Source: Adineta ricciae (Eukaryota > Rotifera > Eurotatoria > Adinetida > Adinetidae). Taken from it: a stretch of 64,000 nt of DNA. Location: contig CAJNOJ010000079.1 in the NCBI GenBank assembly GCA_905250025.1, positions 187,597 to 251,596 on the forward strand, in the 5' to 3' direction. A program made the position numbers and the translations under genes. Under the pieces are notes generated by a model. That model ran no database searches, was not told the origin of the DNA, and worked only from the letters and a program-made list of their open reading frames with translations. Shown here piece by piece: positions 10,437-25,311 of the stretch (its first letter is position 1; every line of letters begins with the position of its first letter).

Positions 10437-10979
10437 TTGCAGTATAAACCGTGATTTTCATGTATTTTGTTTTTCGCTTCGTTTTTCAGTTTCTCATGAC
10501 TTGTCACCCTCGATTTGACTCCAAATAATATAGAAATGTAAAAATACAAAAAACATATAGTACAGAACGAAGAAAAGTAAAAATACATTGCACGTGTATA
10601 CATATGACGACACAACGTTAACAAGACCATGAACTCAGTGACGCAGCCGAAAAGAGTATTCTTTTACTCTTATCTTGATTTCTTTTCGATTCACTCAATG
10701 TGTTCTACTATAAGTACATATCTTCTTCATTCATTTCTTTCACTTTCGAATTATTCATCGCTCGAAGCAGATAGCGTTTGTTCGGGTTCTCATTGGTTCA
10801 CATACCACCTCCAATGTAATAATACTGTACTCGTTGACATACTCGTCGAAACATATATGTACGCACTCGTAATATTAACTGGCTAGTTTTGATTTGACGT
10901 AGATTTGAATCATCAACAGTTGATCTTTGATCATATGCTTTGCTACCTTTTCTCATCATCGTTCATTCTCTATTTTTAG
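10437..10979. other. Intergenic
   Basis: A 543-bp spacer between the rhamnosidase stop and the ACSL ATG. Two short open frames (10433-10630 minus, 10629-10886 plus) are low-complexity and unsupported. The last bases before 10980 form a textbook polypyrimidine-AG (CTATTTTTAG) directly abutting the ATG. Confidence 0.5.
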
Positions 10980-13764
<2,785 letters not shown>

Positions 13765-13885
13765 TCAGCAAGTTAGTTTGTATTTTATACATTTATTTTC
13801 GCGTTTAACATTTGTAAGTTTATTTTCTGAGATTAAATATATAACACGTCGTTGTCAACTATATTTTACAGATATGAATGCAATT

Positions 13886-16800
13886 CTATACTGCATATGC
13901 TTTGCAGAGAACAGATGCCACTAATAAAAACCATGTGAATCTTGATACGATTATGTTCGTGGCATGTCCTCCTGCTACTGTTGTTCTAGTTGTTGTTGTG
14001 GAAATTGTTGTCAACGTCGGTGAGCATTGACCTGTCTCAGAATGAGCGGATGCCACTGCAGCATTCATGTCCAAATAATAACCATTAGACATGACATTTC
14101 GTATACATCCAGTGAATGTACTGACTTGTGTGAGACTTGGATAGAGGCCAGATACTAACGAGCCTGTAACTGGTAGGCCACCAAGAAATAGTTGAACATT
14201 CGACAGATCGTAGCTATTCAATGTCTTGTTAAAACCCGATGATACATATTGACAATCGTTAACTGTGACGAGAATCAATGAATCAACGTACTGAAAAAGA
14301 GAGAGAGAGTGAAAAGTTCGAAGCAATCTCGACGAAAATGAAAGAAGAACATACTTGAAATTCTACATGGTACCATGTTGATGCGTTGATGACTGTATTT
14401 GTTGCATCGAGTATTTGATCTCGGAAACGAAGTCTCAATTTTGAATTAAAGATTTCAGCCGAAGTCCAGAAAAAGCCGTTGACATCTGTTGTGTTCTTTC
14501 CATATAACAAAATCAATCCGTCGACCACAGGTGATCGCAAAGCAAAATCAAATGAAAAACGTGTTGGAGCTTGATTTGAGAAATACATTCCATCGAAAAC
14601 AGCGTATCCACCACCGTTTTCACGGAATGTTCTTCCTAGCACTTGACAATAAGGACCAAGTGGAGCGTAAGCTTGTAACGACGTGCAAGGGCAATAAGCG
14701 AAATTATTGAATGAATATGTCGTACAGCCAGATTGAGTATTGGTAAAATTTGGTGAATAAGTACTATTGACACAATCAGCTGAATCTACAACATTAATGC
14801 CAACGAAAGATGTTTGATTTGAATCAATAACGTAAGGTAATGGTTGAATGGTTCGTGTTGGACGACAGATTGTACCAGATGAACAAACATAATTCGAACA
14901 TGGATTTGGTCCACTAGCACTCACTATGATGCCATAGAGTGAGGCAAATCGAGCAATGTTGGTATTGACTGAGTTTTCAATATCGCTCTTGGCTAACGAT
15001 GGTATGTAGAAAACAACATCGGTTAACGCTTGTTGTTTGGCTTGATCGAATGGTAAAGGTGGATAGTATGGACTACGATATTGAAACACAGGCCGAATAG
15101 CAAGAATTGTGATAGAATCAGCAGTAACAAATAAGATGGATGCCAAAGCATTGCGAAGAACGTTGAGACGATTGCCGAGTGTTGGATCGATTAATGTTTC
15201 AGGATATTCACCTTGAATGCGAATCGTAGCTGCTTGTCGAACCCATTCCGGATCGACACTTTGGACTCCAACTTCCATTGTACCAACAGCTGATGATGGC
15301 ACATTTGATTTGGTGACATCAACAAGAACTGTCGCTGATCCTGGATAGAGTGGACTCGACGTTACTAGATAACCTTGGTCAACTGTAAATGTTTGTCCAT
15401 TACCAGCAGATCTGACCGAATATGATCGACTACCTATATACCAATCGTCTGGATCATTGATATAAACGGAACCAAGTGGAACATTGATTAATGAATTTAT
15501 ATAACCATTAACATAGATGACAGTCACAGTTTTATAACCATTTGAAATGGGATAACTATTTAAAACATCACCAACAATAATTGGAATGCTTGATATCGCT
15601 GAGAAGCCTTTGTTATCATTAGCATTGAATGTTACAGTGAGATTCTTCGTGACGGTGCGATTCAAAACACCATTGTATGTCAATCGATATGTACCGTTGT
15701 AATTCAACGTTGGACCAGATAAGGAAAATGTTGATGGAGAGACGATCTGTATTTGAAAAGGTACAGTATTGTTCTGTGCTGGATCATCGTAATCAGTAAA
15801 TTTCACGGCTGTACTTGGATTCACCACGCCTTCTATCAATATCCATGGTGAATTCTAAATCAAAGAGATTTTCAGTGAAAAGGAGCGAAGTTTCTCTTCA
15901 GCGCAACTTCTTACCGTTGGTATTGGTGCCTTATTATTCGTATCAATGACCGTAATAATGACGAGCGCATAACTGGACACACCTAGTCCACCTTGATCGG
16001 TGGCTTGGATAGTAAAATTGTATATACGACTACCAAATGGCAAATCACGCGAAAGACCCGGTGCGGCAATTCCAATTGTGGTTTGATTATTTGTTTGATT
16101 GAGATATATATTATTGATGTTCCATTGTATATTATTGGTGACAATACTATAAACAAGCGATGTTGGTGGAATATCAGGATCAGTTGCGCTGATCTAAATA
16201 GAAAAGAAAATTGAAAAGGATACCTTGATTACTATATGGAACGAATGCTTATTGCGTTCACCAGAAATGACATTAATGTTTCTCACTCAATTAATATACA
16301 CGCGAACGCACAGACAAGCAACTTACGACTGGTCCGTTGAGAACTGACACGGCAGATCCTTCTAATACAGAATATTGATAAGAACTGAAACCGGGCATCA
16401 AATTAAAAATAGGTGCTCGTGTGTTCTGTGGGAGCAAAATAACGTTGACTGTAATCGTTGCTAAGTTTTGAGTATCGAATGCGAATAATACTAGCGTATA
16501 GTTATGCGTAACTTCATAACTTAAAGGTCCAACGACATAAAGTTGTCCTATAGCTTGATACTGTGTACGTGTTGAATCAGCAGTATTATCTGATAATAGT
16601 CGAAAAACAAATGCGTTTTTGGTGTTTCCACTCAATATGCCAAAGTCAAGGATAGTATCGAAATCTGTATCAGTGATGGTTAAGTTCAGGATACCAGTAC
16701 CAATTGCTGTTGTTTCATTGATATATATAGTCAGCGAGGTTGAATTGGCAAAAACTAGTGAAAAGAAATCCATACCCTTTAGAATTTCAGAACAAATCAA

Positions 16801-19382
16801 TCGATCTACCTGGTGGAACATCGTTGACATCGATAACTTGAACATCAAATTGAAAATCTTGAGTATTTGGTCCCAACGAATTCCAAGCCGGTGCGCCGTC
16901 GTAAGCAGTGATAAAGATACGATAGAGTGTTTTATTACTTTCACGATCGAATATTGCATTTGTCCAGATTGTTCCATTTGCAGCGACAAAAAAGTTTCCG
17001 ATTGCTCCGGAATCACTCAATACTTCATTCAAACGATATTGAACGAAGCTGTATATAGGATTAACATCACGATCGTACGCTTGAATTTGAGCAATAACCC
17101 GACTTCCGCCCTCATTCTCAACGATATTTAAACGAATAGAATTAATACTAAATGTAGGGATTTGATCATTTTGATCGATTAGCGTCACCGTTGTTGAGCC
17201 AACTAATGGTGGAGTGGCAAGAACACGAATATATATTAGATAAGTGCTCTGAATTTCCGCATGAAGACCACTGCAAGAGAGAAGCAAATTAATCAGAACA
17301 ACAATAACTACGAAATTATCTTCTCTCTACCTGGTAACAACAATGCCACTACTAGAAACATTTCCAGATTTTGATACAAATACATCACTAAATGGTATGT
17401 ACGTATTTGGAAATGGGCTACTAACTGTCATAATGGATGATATTGTCGATGTTAATATATAACTGATAGTTCCATTAAATCCATAGGATGGATTAAATAT
17501 CGGCCGATCTCCATAGGTTTCATAATATTTTTCAATAATTGGAAAGTTCAATTCTTCATAAGCTGGATCGACCCATCGTGCAGGTGGTGGATCATTGCCA
17601 TTATTATAATAGATTGTAACTGTGGCATTGGTCTCACTAGTACGTGGAGGTGTACCGCTATCTTGTGCATACACTTGAAATGTAATTGGAAAGAGACTAA
17701 CACTTAAATTGTAAATTCCAGGAACACTGCTACGAAGGATCACTGTTCCTGTCGTCTGATTAATTGTAAAATACGGAACACCAACCGTTCCTATATAGTA
17801 ATTAATCTGTCCATTGACGCCTGAATCAGCATCTGACGCGATAATACGTAAGAAACGAGCACTATTGGAATTGCCAGCGGTAGAACGATAGATTGTATAA
17901 TTCCAATTTGTCATAATAAATACTAAACGAAATCAATCTCACATGAACATGAAAGTAAGAATCCTCCATCTCACCTGGTGAATTATCGTTCACATCCAAT
18001 AGGTTAATACGTAAACTGCAGAAAGCTAAACACAATTTGAAATAGAAATGCGTTGAACTATGAAATCGGGCACTTACATTGTCGTTGAGGTGTGCCATTA
18101 TCAGTAGCTAATATAAATAAATACCAAACTCGTTGTATGCCTAAATAATCAAACAGCCATTCATTTCAAACGTATGGATAGCACTACCTGGTGCATCGTA
18201 ATCGAAGGAAATATTCGTTCGTAACAATGCTGTACGAGTCGAGTTTATTTGTGTTGACTGTTGAATGTAAAATTGTGAATAGGCTGGAAAGCACGATAAT
18301 CAAGAGAATGCATGAACCTGACTAAAATCTACCTGTTGCCTGAGTTGATGTAGATGGAAATACTATTGTTACTTGTCCATTCGCTCCTCGATCACCATCG
18401 TAAACTGACATCATAGTAATATTCGCTCCAATTGCATTGTTTTCGTAAAATGAAACTGTCGAGCCACAAATATTGTTCAGAAAGATTGGCGATTGTTTGT
18501 TGACAGCTGTTATATTGATGGTAATGGTTGTTGTGGTCGAAAATCTTGGACAGACTGGAAGTGCTGGTAAACACGATGAACCATCATCACTCGCAGTGAC
18601 AGTAACGAAATATTGTGATGCCGCGTATGATGGCAACGATTGTTGTAACCGCAAAGAACCCGTTGTTGCATCGATAGAAAACAGAGCACTAGTCGTCGAG
18701 TAGACAATGCCATCGCCATCAGGATCAGTGGCATAGACCGTGCCGAAGAGTGACCCGACAGTTGCCGTTTCACTAATGAAAAATGTCTGATTGGCTGGTA
18801 TAAACACTGGTGGATTGACATTATAATTTTGAAGATTAATCACAACGAGTGCAGTGGAACTAACCGATGGTCGAGTAGAATATGTTTGAGTTGCAATTAA
18901 ATAAAATAAATAACGATAATAAGGTACAAAGTAACTTAGTGGGCTAGATGAAAAGCATCGAATTATATTCTCTTTTAACTAATCTTGATGACTTACTAAG
19001 TATTACTGACAAGGGCATAGGAACCATTTGATAAAGTAGTAACAGTAAAATTCGGGTTGCTCGACGTCACTGTTATAACACCCTGTGTGAGATTAAGTGC
19101 TCGACCAGTAACAGATGTCGAAACAAAACTTGGTCGAGTAAAATCTGTTTGTGGTTGAACATTGAAGGTAAAGACTGTCGTGCCATTGGGCGATGTACCA
19201 GAAAAATTGAATGCATTTACCGTATAAACAGATTGATCAAAGAGTGGACCAGCAGAATTCACATTATAAAAGAAATCTGGGATATCATTTTGGCAAATTT
19301 GCCCAATGGCAAGATTCAATTGAATTGTAAGATAAACGATCAATACATGATTACATTTAGTTGAAAGCAACATTGCAGGCAT
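13886..19382 (-). CDS. Cadherin-repeat surface protein with laminin-G domain, probably GPI-anchored, 11 exons
   Basis: Exons (high to low): 19382-18997, 18943-18333, 18283-18188, 18140-18078, 18025-17975, 17922-17331, 17270-16810, 16754-16327, 16193-15915, 15854-14355, 14290-13886; phases agree and give 1,623 residues. Introns are 47-65 bp except one of 133. An N-terminal signal peptide (IVYLTIQLNLAIGQIC) is followed by several extracellular cadherin repeats, with calcium-site motifs such as DVNDNSP, DVNDVPP, ATDPDGDG, ATDNGTPQ and DADSGVNG. Next come a Cys-rich stretch (CSNYVCSSGTICRP) and one laminin-G-like domain (YAVFDGMYFSNQAPTRF through FTGCIRNVMSNGYYLD). The protein ends in a Thr-rich spacer and a short hydrophobic segment (FTWFLLVASVLCKAYAV) with no cytoplasmic tail. 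That fits GPI anchoring, so catenin binding is not expected. It acts presumably in cell adhesion or recognition. TTTTAG lies directly before the ATG. Confidence 0.9.
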
Positions 19383-20028
19383 CTAAAATTATTAAACGAG
19401 ATCTAGATCGTTCTGTATTTATATGAAACGAATTGTTTTTTAACCTTGAATTTCATTACTAGAACCGAGTATATTACTTATTTTTATTTCTTCCTCTTCC
19501 CTCAGTCAAATATAGCTGACGTAAATCGGCTGTATCGTCAGTTTTGTGAGAGATTTTATCGCCTGCCTAGTGTAGGTGCTCACGATAAAATCGTCGGTAA
19601 AGACGAAAATAACGAAATTTAATGGCATAAGCTTGTGGACATTATTATTAGTGCATCAACGGTTTTTCTTTTAATGTAATTCAATATTTATACATTTTTA
19701 TATATGTCGCAGTCGATTAGAGGATTTAGTTGAGATTCCAATGTACATAGATGTCAAAATACTATATAAGTCTATATTCTTTACGTTAGAAAGAGAAATA
19801 GATAGAAGCTATACTTGTGTACGAAAATATTTTGAAATTTCGAAAGATCGTTCAGAGTTCTATAAAATGGTAAAGAAAAGTTTTAACGATTGATTACATG
19901 TTGTTGTTACGATGAAAGATTGAAAATCATAAAGAAAATGTTGATTTATTTAAATAGCTTATGCTGACTCTGTTTTCTTTCCAGGGCGGCGATATACGGG
20001 ACATTGAAAACTTATTCGAGCAGCGAAT
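19383..20028. other. Intergenic with one small perfect hairpin
   Basis: No gene is seen. At 19552-19592 the 10-mer GATTTTATCG is followed after 21 bases by its exact reverse complement, in a region that also holds GTGAG/CTCAC. It may be a small structured RNA or chance; nothing else supports an RNA gene. Confidence 0.35.
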
Positions 20029-20270
20029 CATGGGGATATAGAAACTGTAGAGAAAGAAAAACGGAAGTAATTTTACTTTTGTGAAACGAATAGATCTTTT
20101 TCGAGCAACGAAACATGGGGATATAGAAACTGTAGAGAAAGAAAAACGGAAGTAATTTTGCTTTTGTGGAACGAATAGATCTTTTTTTGACATAGAAACT
20201 GTAGAGAAAGAAAAACGGAAGTAATTTTACTTTTGTGGAACGAATAGATCTTTTTCGAGCAGCGGGAGAT
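20029..20270. repeat. 85-bp tandem repeat, about 2.8 copies
   Basis: The phrase ATAGAAACTGTAGAGAAAG recurs at 20038, 20123 and 20192. The first spacing is 85 bp; the second is 69 bp because the third unit lacks a 16-bp piece around CGAGCAACGAAACATG. Copies share GGAAGTAATTTTRCTTTTGTG and GAACGAATAGATCTTTTT and differ at only a few sites, so expansion is recent. Both minus-strand open frames here are by-products of the repeat. Confidence 0.85.
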
Positions 20271-21205
20271 TGAAAAATTACGAAAAAAAAGACGATCTTA
20301 TTTTTCAATCGAAAGAATTATGACGCGGGACATGGGTTATACAAACTGTAAATCAGAAAAAATCGATAATTTTTTTTTGTATTCTATTTTCTCTTCTATT
20401 ATTTTTTTTCGCGCATTCCAAACTCAACTAGATTCTCATGTCAACTGTGCCATATGTCTTGATCAAAATAAAGAAGAAATACATTTTGTTCAAATACGCA
20501 CGTCTAGTTTCCAATCCGATGTTATCAGTCTAAGCTGTACTCATAAGAAAGGATGGACAACATCTATAGAATCATCATGTGATTTTCGTCGAAATGTCAC
20601 TAACGTTCATTATAATCAGCATAATTAAAAGTTTCTCAAAACATTTTGATCGTATTCGTGTCGAGAGATGACCAAGACGAGCGAAAGGGAGAAAACACTC
20701 TGCAGTAGCTTTGATGATCAGATTTCTGGCGACAATGGGTTCAACTTCGTTCTAGTGTCTGCAGCATTACACTCGCTTAGTACATTGTATTGCAGAAATA
20801 ATCTTTATTGAAATGAATCTTTTGTTTGCTTTTTGCATTTTAAAATGATTCATTGAACGAAATTATTCAATATACGTCAAATCAAATAATAAATCAGGTA
20901 GATATTCTTATGGAATAATTTATTTCGTTTTTCTTTGATCATTTCATTTATTCAAAACATCAAAATAGTTTTAGCAGAAAAGTTGGCTTTCTTGGAATGT
21001 TTGTTCGTAAAAAATCAGAAATTTGCTGATTTGTGTTTGAATAAATAAAAGAGATTTCCATACAGAGCTGTTGTTGTGAGAAAATCATTTTGAAATCGCT
21101 CACAAATGTTGGCGAAAGTGAGAAGTTCTTTTTTTCATCATTTTGTTCGTTGTCAACAAAGTTTCAGGTAAAGTTTCGTTGAAAGATTTGCTTTGACTTG
21201 ATAGA
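20271..21205. other. Intergenic, AT-rich
   Basis: A plus-strand open frame of 102 codons (20320-20628) contains a CAICLDQNKEE stretch reminiscent of a RING/B-box start but lacks the remaining Cys/His spacing. I do not call it. Otherwise poly-T/poly-A rich with no recognisable feature. Confidence 0.35.
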
Positions 21206-22056
21206 GTGTTGAATTGAGGTTACTCATAGAATCGACTAAGTCTTTCATCCAATTCTCAATGGAATCCAAATGGAAAAAATCTCGTTGGTTTATTTATTGA
21301 TGAAAACAATACAATATACATATCAAATGAACAAATTTTGATTTTTGTTCAAGGAAATGTGAGTTTGGTTGGAAATGTTTCGATGAACTGGAAGAATACT
21401 TCAAGTTTATTCGTGACAAACGAAGAGAAGATCTATGTTGCTACATTTCATTCATCAAATGTGAATGAAATCGAAGTGAATTCATCATCATCGATAGTCA
21501 ATTCGATTTCACGAATGAAATTTTGTGAACAATGTTTTGATATTTTTGTGAGTGAAGATCAAACTCTATTTTGTTCCTTGTCTCACAACAACATCAGATC
21601 ATTTCCAAGTCATTACTCCATCAATGGGACTATCCGTCAACTGTAGCAGGAACAGGAAGTGAAGGATCAACATCAATAACGCTCCGGAATCCTCGCGGAA
21701 TATTTCTTGATGAAAACAATGCAGATTTATTTGTTGTTGATTGTGGAAACAATCGAATACAGAAATTCCATTTGGGTTCATTTGAAGGCGAAACAATTAT
21801 TTCGAATCAAACATTTCCATTGAACTGTCCAAGTGAAATCACATTGGATAATCAAGGTTTTGTATTTGTTGTTGATTCCAGCAATAACTGAATTCTTGGA
21901 CAGAATCCCAATGGTTCTCAGTGTTTCATCGGCTGTAATCAATCAGCTGGATCAAATCCAAATCAATTAAATTCTCCACCAAATCTTCAATTTGATTCAT
22001 TTGGAATTCTTTTTGTGGTTGATCAACAAAACCATCGAATTCAAAGATTTGATTGA
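21206..22056 (+). pseudogene. NHL-repeat protein remnant
   Basis: Beta-propeller NHL units are readable but broken. The first part (about 21250-21585: WNPNGKNLVGLFIDENN, ISNEQILIFVQGN) is in one frame. Near 21585 the homology shifts frame to TVAGTGSEGSTSITLRNPRG / LFVVDCGNNRIQKF / GFVFVVDSSNN. A TGA at 21889-21891 then interrupts, and the same frame resumes with ILGQNPNGSQCFIGC and GILFVVDQQNHRIQRFD before a final TGA. At least one frameshift and one nonsense change mean no full product. NHL proteins of this type are numerous in bdelloids; the intact ones are usually secreted or membrane-attached propellers of unknown ligand. Confidence 0.8.
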
Positions 22057-23797
22057 ATTCTCTGTTCAGGACGTAAGTTCAAATGAAAAATTAAAGAAAC
22101 AAGTCGTTTTCAATTGGAAATTCCTTGAACTACTTCGTTTGGAAAGTTTTTCAAGAAATTCCTTTTTTTCTATCAAAGAAAACTTCGTTTTTGTAGTTTG
22201 ATTTGGATTTCGAAGTTGTCGAGAAAGAAAAGGAGTTTTGAGTTTGTCTTTGTTTTGTTTAGAACGGACAACAACTGGAAATATGAGTGTTGCACGATGA
22301 TTACACACAGCATTGATTTTATCCAATAAGGCAATATTAGTGACAGGTGAATGTTTTCCTCTCAACAGTGCCGAATTGTATTGATCAAAAAAGACGTTGA
22401 ACTGGAAATTTTTTCTTCTTTTTGAAACAAAAGAAAAACGAAAAGTTTGTAAAAACAAAGATTTTCATTGCAACTTCGTGAAAAATGAAAAATTATTGTT
22501 GAACTGACAAAAGATGAAATACAGTTGAAGGGAAAATCAGATTCTATTGGGTTTTTCTGAATACATGTTTGTCAAACGAAGAGAAAAAATAAATTCGATA
22601 AAAGAAAGAAGAAAATCGTTGAAAAGATTTAGTTTTGTTTTTGTCGCGCGACAATAGAAGCTGTGATGATTTAATGAGAAATATTCGAATCGATGAAGAT
22701 TTCATATGAAATGGGAGAGTTGTTTTTTGCAAAGATTTTCAATTTTTCATGTGAAAAGACAAAAAAGACTTTGCTTTTCTCTTGTTGACGAAAAGAATTT
22801 CAGAAAAATTGTGTTGAAATGTATTTATATTTGAATTCGATGGCCAATTTTGATCATTTGAAAGCAAATTTATTGACGATTGTCATCGAGAGAAAGAATT
22901 TTCCTCTGACGAATATAGAAGATTAATGGTAATAGTTCAAATGTAAGTGTATTTTGTAATATTAATATTGGATGGTTTTCTTCTCAAATAGTTTGGAATG
23001 TTGGTTATTCTCCATGTTTGCTGACTTTTTATAATCTTAACAATAATATAAAAAAAAGATTTTATTGTTCCAAGTATGATTACAGTTCTTCGACAAAATT
23101 AGTGTTTTGTGTTCGAAGCTCTGCATCAGACACTTGATTCTTCTTTTCTCCTTCGCATACATTCTGACGATGTTAAATAAGATTTTTCTATCGAGAACCG
23201 AGAAGAAAATGATGTAGAAAAATATCACAACCAAAAAAATGCCAAGACATTCATTCATATCTCGTTTAGTCGAAATAAATAAATCTAACAAAAGAATTCT
23301 AACACGGACTTTTCAATGGAATAGATTTGGTAAAGATGATCATATGAATTGCTATGCATGTTGTTGTGACACTGAACTACGTTACTGATCAAAAAATAAA
23401 ACTCAAGTCAACGCGATCAACTTCGAAAGGCGAAAATCAAAAGACTAGCATTGAAACGATTTTACCTCTATTAAGTTTACCATAAATACATATGATATCA
23501 TATAATCGTCAAATGTAAGTGCAGTACCTTAGTAAAAAAAAGTGATATTCTATGAGATTTTCAAATGATACCAATTTCCTTTCATATTATGTCATACTCT
23601 CAAATATTGTTTGCTCTTTTGTCTGTGATTCCAATATTTATTTCATAGAATGAAGATAATTCTTTTTAAAATAAAGATAAAACATTTTCGTCTTTGATAA
23701 ATTGAATTAAATCTAATTGTTTCGTAGAAAGTTGCCTGCCGACACAAACTTGCAATTTAATCAAAACACAATTCAATACTTTCCATTTGAATCTTTG
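22057..23797. other. Gene-poor AT-rich stretch
   Basis: Long runs of GAAAAAGA/TTTCTTTT-type low complexity. Minus-strand open frames at 22066-22458, 22544-22732 and 23037-23291 are Lys/Phe-rich by composition and show no domain. No RNA or repeat stood out. Confidence 0.4.
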
Positions 23798-24312
23798 TCA
23801 ATAATTAAAATGAGATAAACTCGTTCTTAGAACTCCTCCATGCGTTGAAAATAGTACCGCACTGCTCAGATCAGATGAATGGGAGATAATCAATGAATAA
23901 ATTGCCTGGCAAATTCTTCGATAAACATCCGAATAACTTTCGGTATGTGCATCCGATTTAAAAGATAAATATTCTTCTTTCGTTAATTGACCGAGATCGA
24001 ATGTTTGTTTTAAATGCGACTGAAGTTCTTCAATTGATGTTCCTTCCCACTGACCAAACGATTTTTGTCCAAGTAGAATTGATTTGAATTGTAAATTTGT
24101 TCAGCAGTTAAAGGAGCTCGTTGCAAATCCGATGAGATGATTTTGGAAAAATTGATTCCATTTAGTTTGCCTTTAAGTTTGTCGCTTTGTAAAATTTCGC
24201 TTTGATTCGATAGAATATCCAAATGTCCTTGAAGTTTCTTTTCAATATTTCAATCAGTTTCACCATGTCGAATTAAAATTTTCCGTGAAGATTTTTAATT
24301 TGAAATTTTCAT
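23798..24312 (-). pseudogene. Histidine phosphatase (phosphoglycerate-mutase-like) gene remnant
   Basis: On the minus strand the catalytic start motif ILIRHGETD is read at about 24272-24246. It is followed by a TGA (24250-24252) where the family has Trp, then NIEKKLQGHLDIL, SDLQRAPLTAEQIYNSN. Near 24085 homology passes to another frame: ILLGQKSFGQWEGTSIEEL, SYSDVYRRICQAIYSLI and the second catalytic His motif FSTHGGVLRTS, ending with TGA at 23798-23800. A further in-frame TAA sits just after the putative ATG at 24312. Both phosphatase His motifs survive, but two stops and one frameshift make it a pseudogene. Intact members are small soluble phosphatases or mutases of the RHG family. It lies head to head with the receptor pseudogene at 24327. 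Confidence 0.85.
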
Positions 24313-24326
24313 AAATACTTTTCAAT

Positions 24327-24955
24327 TTGTCGATTTTTTCAAATGCCATTGGAGAAGTAATCTCACATTGTCGACGTAACGGTATAACAAATGAATTTAA
24401 AAGACTTCAGCAGGAATGTAAACATGAAGGAGTAAGACTATCTTTTCGTAAATTGATTGAATTAGATGTGAAATCAAGTGTTGTTCCTGATAGGAGTTCC
24501 AGTATAGAATTGGCTGATCTATATGCTCGCTTCTTTTACAATCAGTCATTGATAGAGTATGCTAGTGATCATTATTTGTGTAATGGCACAACATCAACAA
24601 CCTTCGGAAAATACTGTCAATATCTCGAGAAACAAAATGACGATTCTTAGGACACGTTATCATGTGATAAGGTCGTATTTGTCTTGACTGGCGAGAGATC
24701 TGTGATAGTGTTCAAAGATGTGCAGGTAACACCGATGAAGAGAGTTGAGATTTATCGGAATTCAATGAATGTGAAAATGATGAATTTCGATGTACAAACA
24801 GAATGTGTATTCTCGAACATTTCTGGCTTGATAGTATGTATTTTATGGGTAAAATCTCATGAAAGTCATACTTTAAATCGTCTGTTTAGGTGGCTATGAT
24901 TGTATATGGACTGGAGCGACGAGTCGGCTTTCAAAATTATTGTGTAATATTTACT
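24327..24955 (+). pseudogene. LDLRa/EGF receptor N-terminal fragment, decayed
   Basis: The first ~107 codons (24327-24650) resemble the N-terminal region of the intact receptor at 25312-30024: a CRR start, an acidic helical stretch, then a Cys motif (LCNGTTSTTFGKYCQY, compare NCSIPWFGSMCEYRF). Further on, in another frame, come a degraded LDLR class A unit (LDWREICDSVQRCAGNTDEE, stop) and another (NECENDEFRCTNRMC, LEHFWLD). A possible intron GTATG...GTTTAG (about 24834-24890) then leads to GYDC, after which the conserved DWSDE is lost. It is truncated relative to the intact gene and has no 7TM part. A short frame ending in DDEESLGDFIGLK (to 25071) follows, of unknown origin. Confidence 0.75.
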
Positions 24956-25311
24956 TGTCAAAAGAATATGATCAAGATAAAGGTGAAATGAATTTAACAA
25001 AAATTCAAAATGAAAATATTTTCGTTGCTGACGACGAAGAAAGTTTGGGTGATTTTATTGGATTGAAATAAAAAGTATTTTCAAATGAACATAGTTTGTC
25101 TTATCCACAGTTTCCTGTGATTGCGTCGTAGTTGTGCGACAACGATCATTATCTTCCGCAACTACATGCAATATTTCACATCATACTGTCCTATGATTGC
25201 TTTCTGAGAACAGGATAATATTCAACACATTTTATCACAACATTCAATGAAAACGACTGAATTGATACGATGTAATATAAAGCTGAAAAAAGTGTAGGGA
25301 TTTCAACGAGA

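Noticed and set aside
20320-20628. Possible RING/B-box protein (CAICLDQN)
   Set aside because: The remaining metal-ligand spacing is absent and the frame is short and low in complexity.
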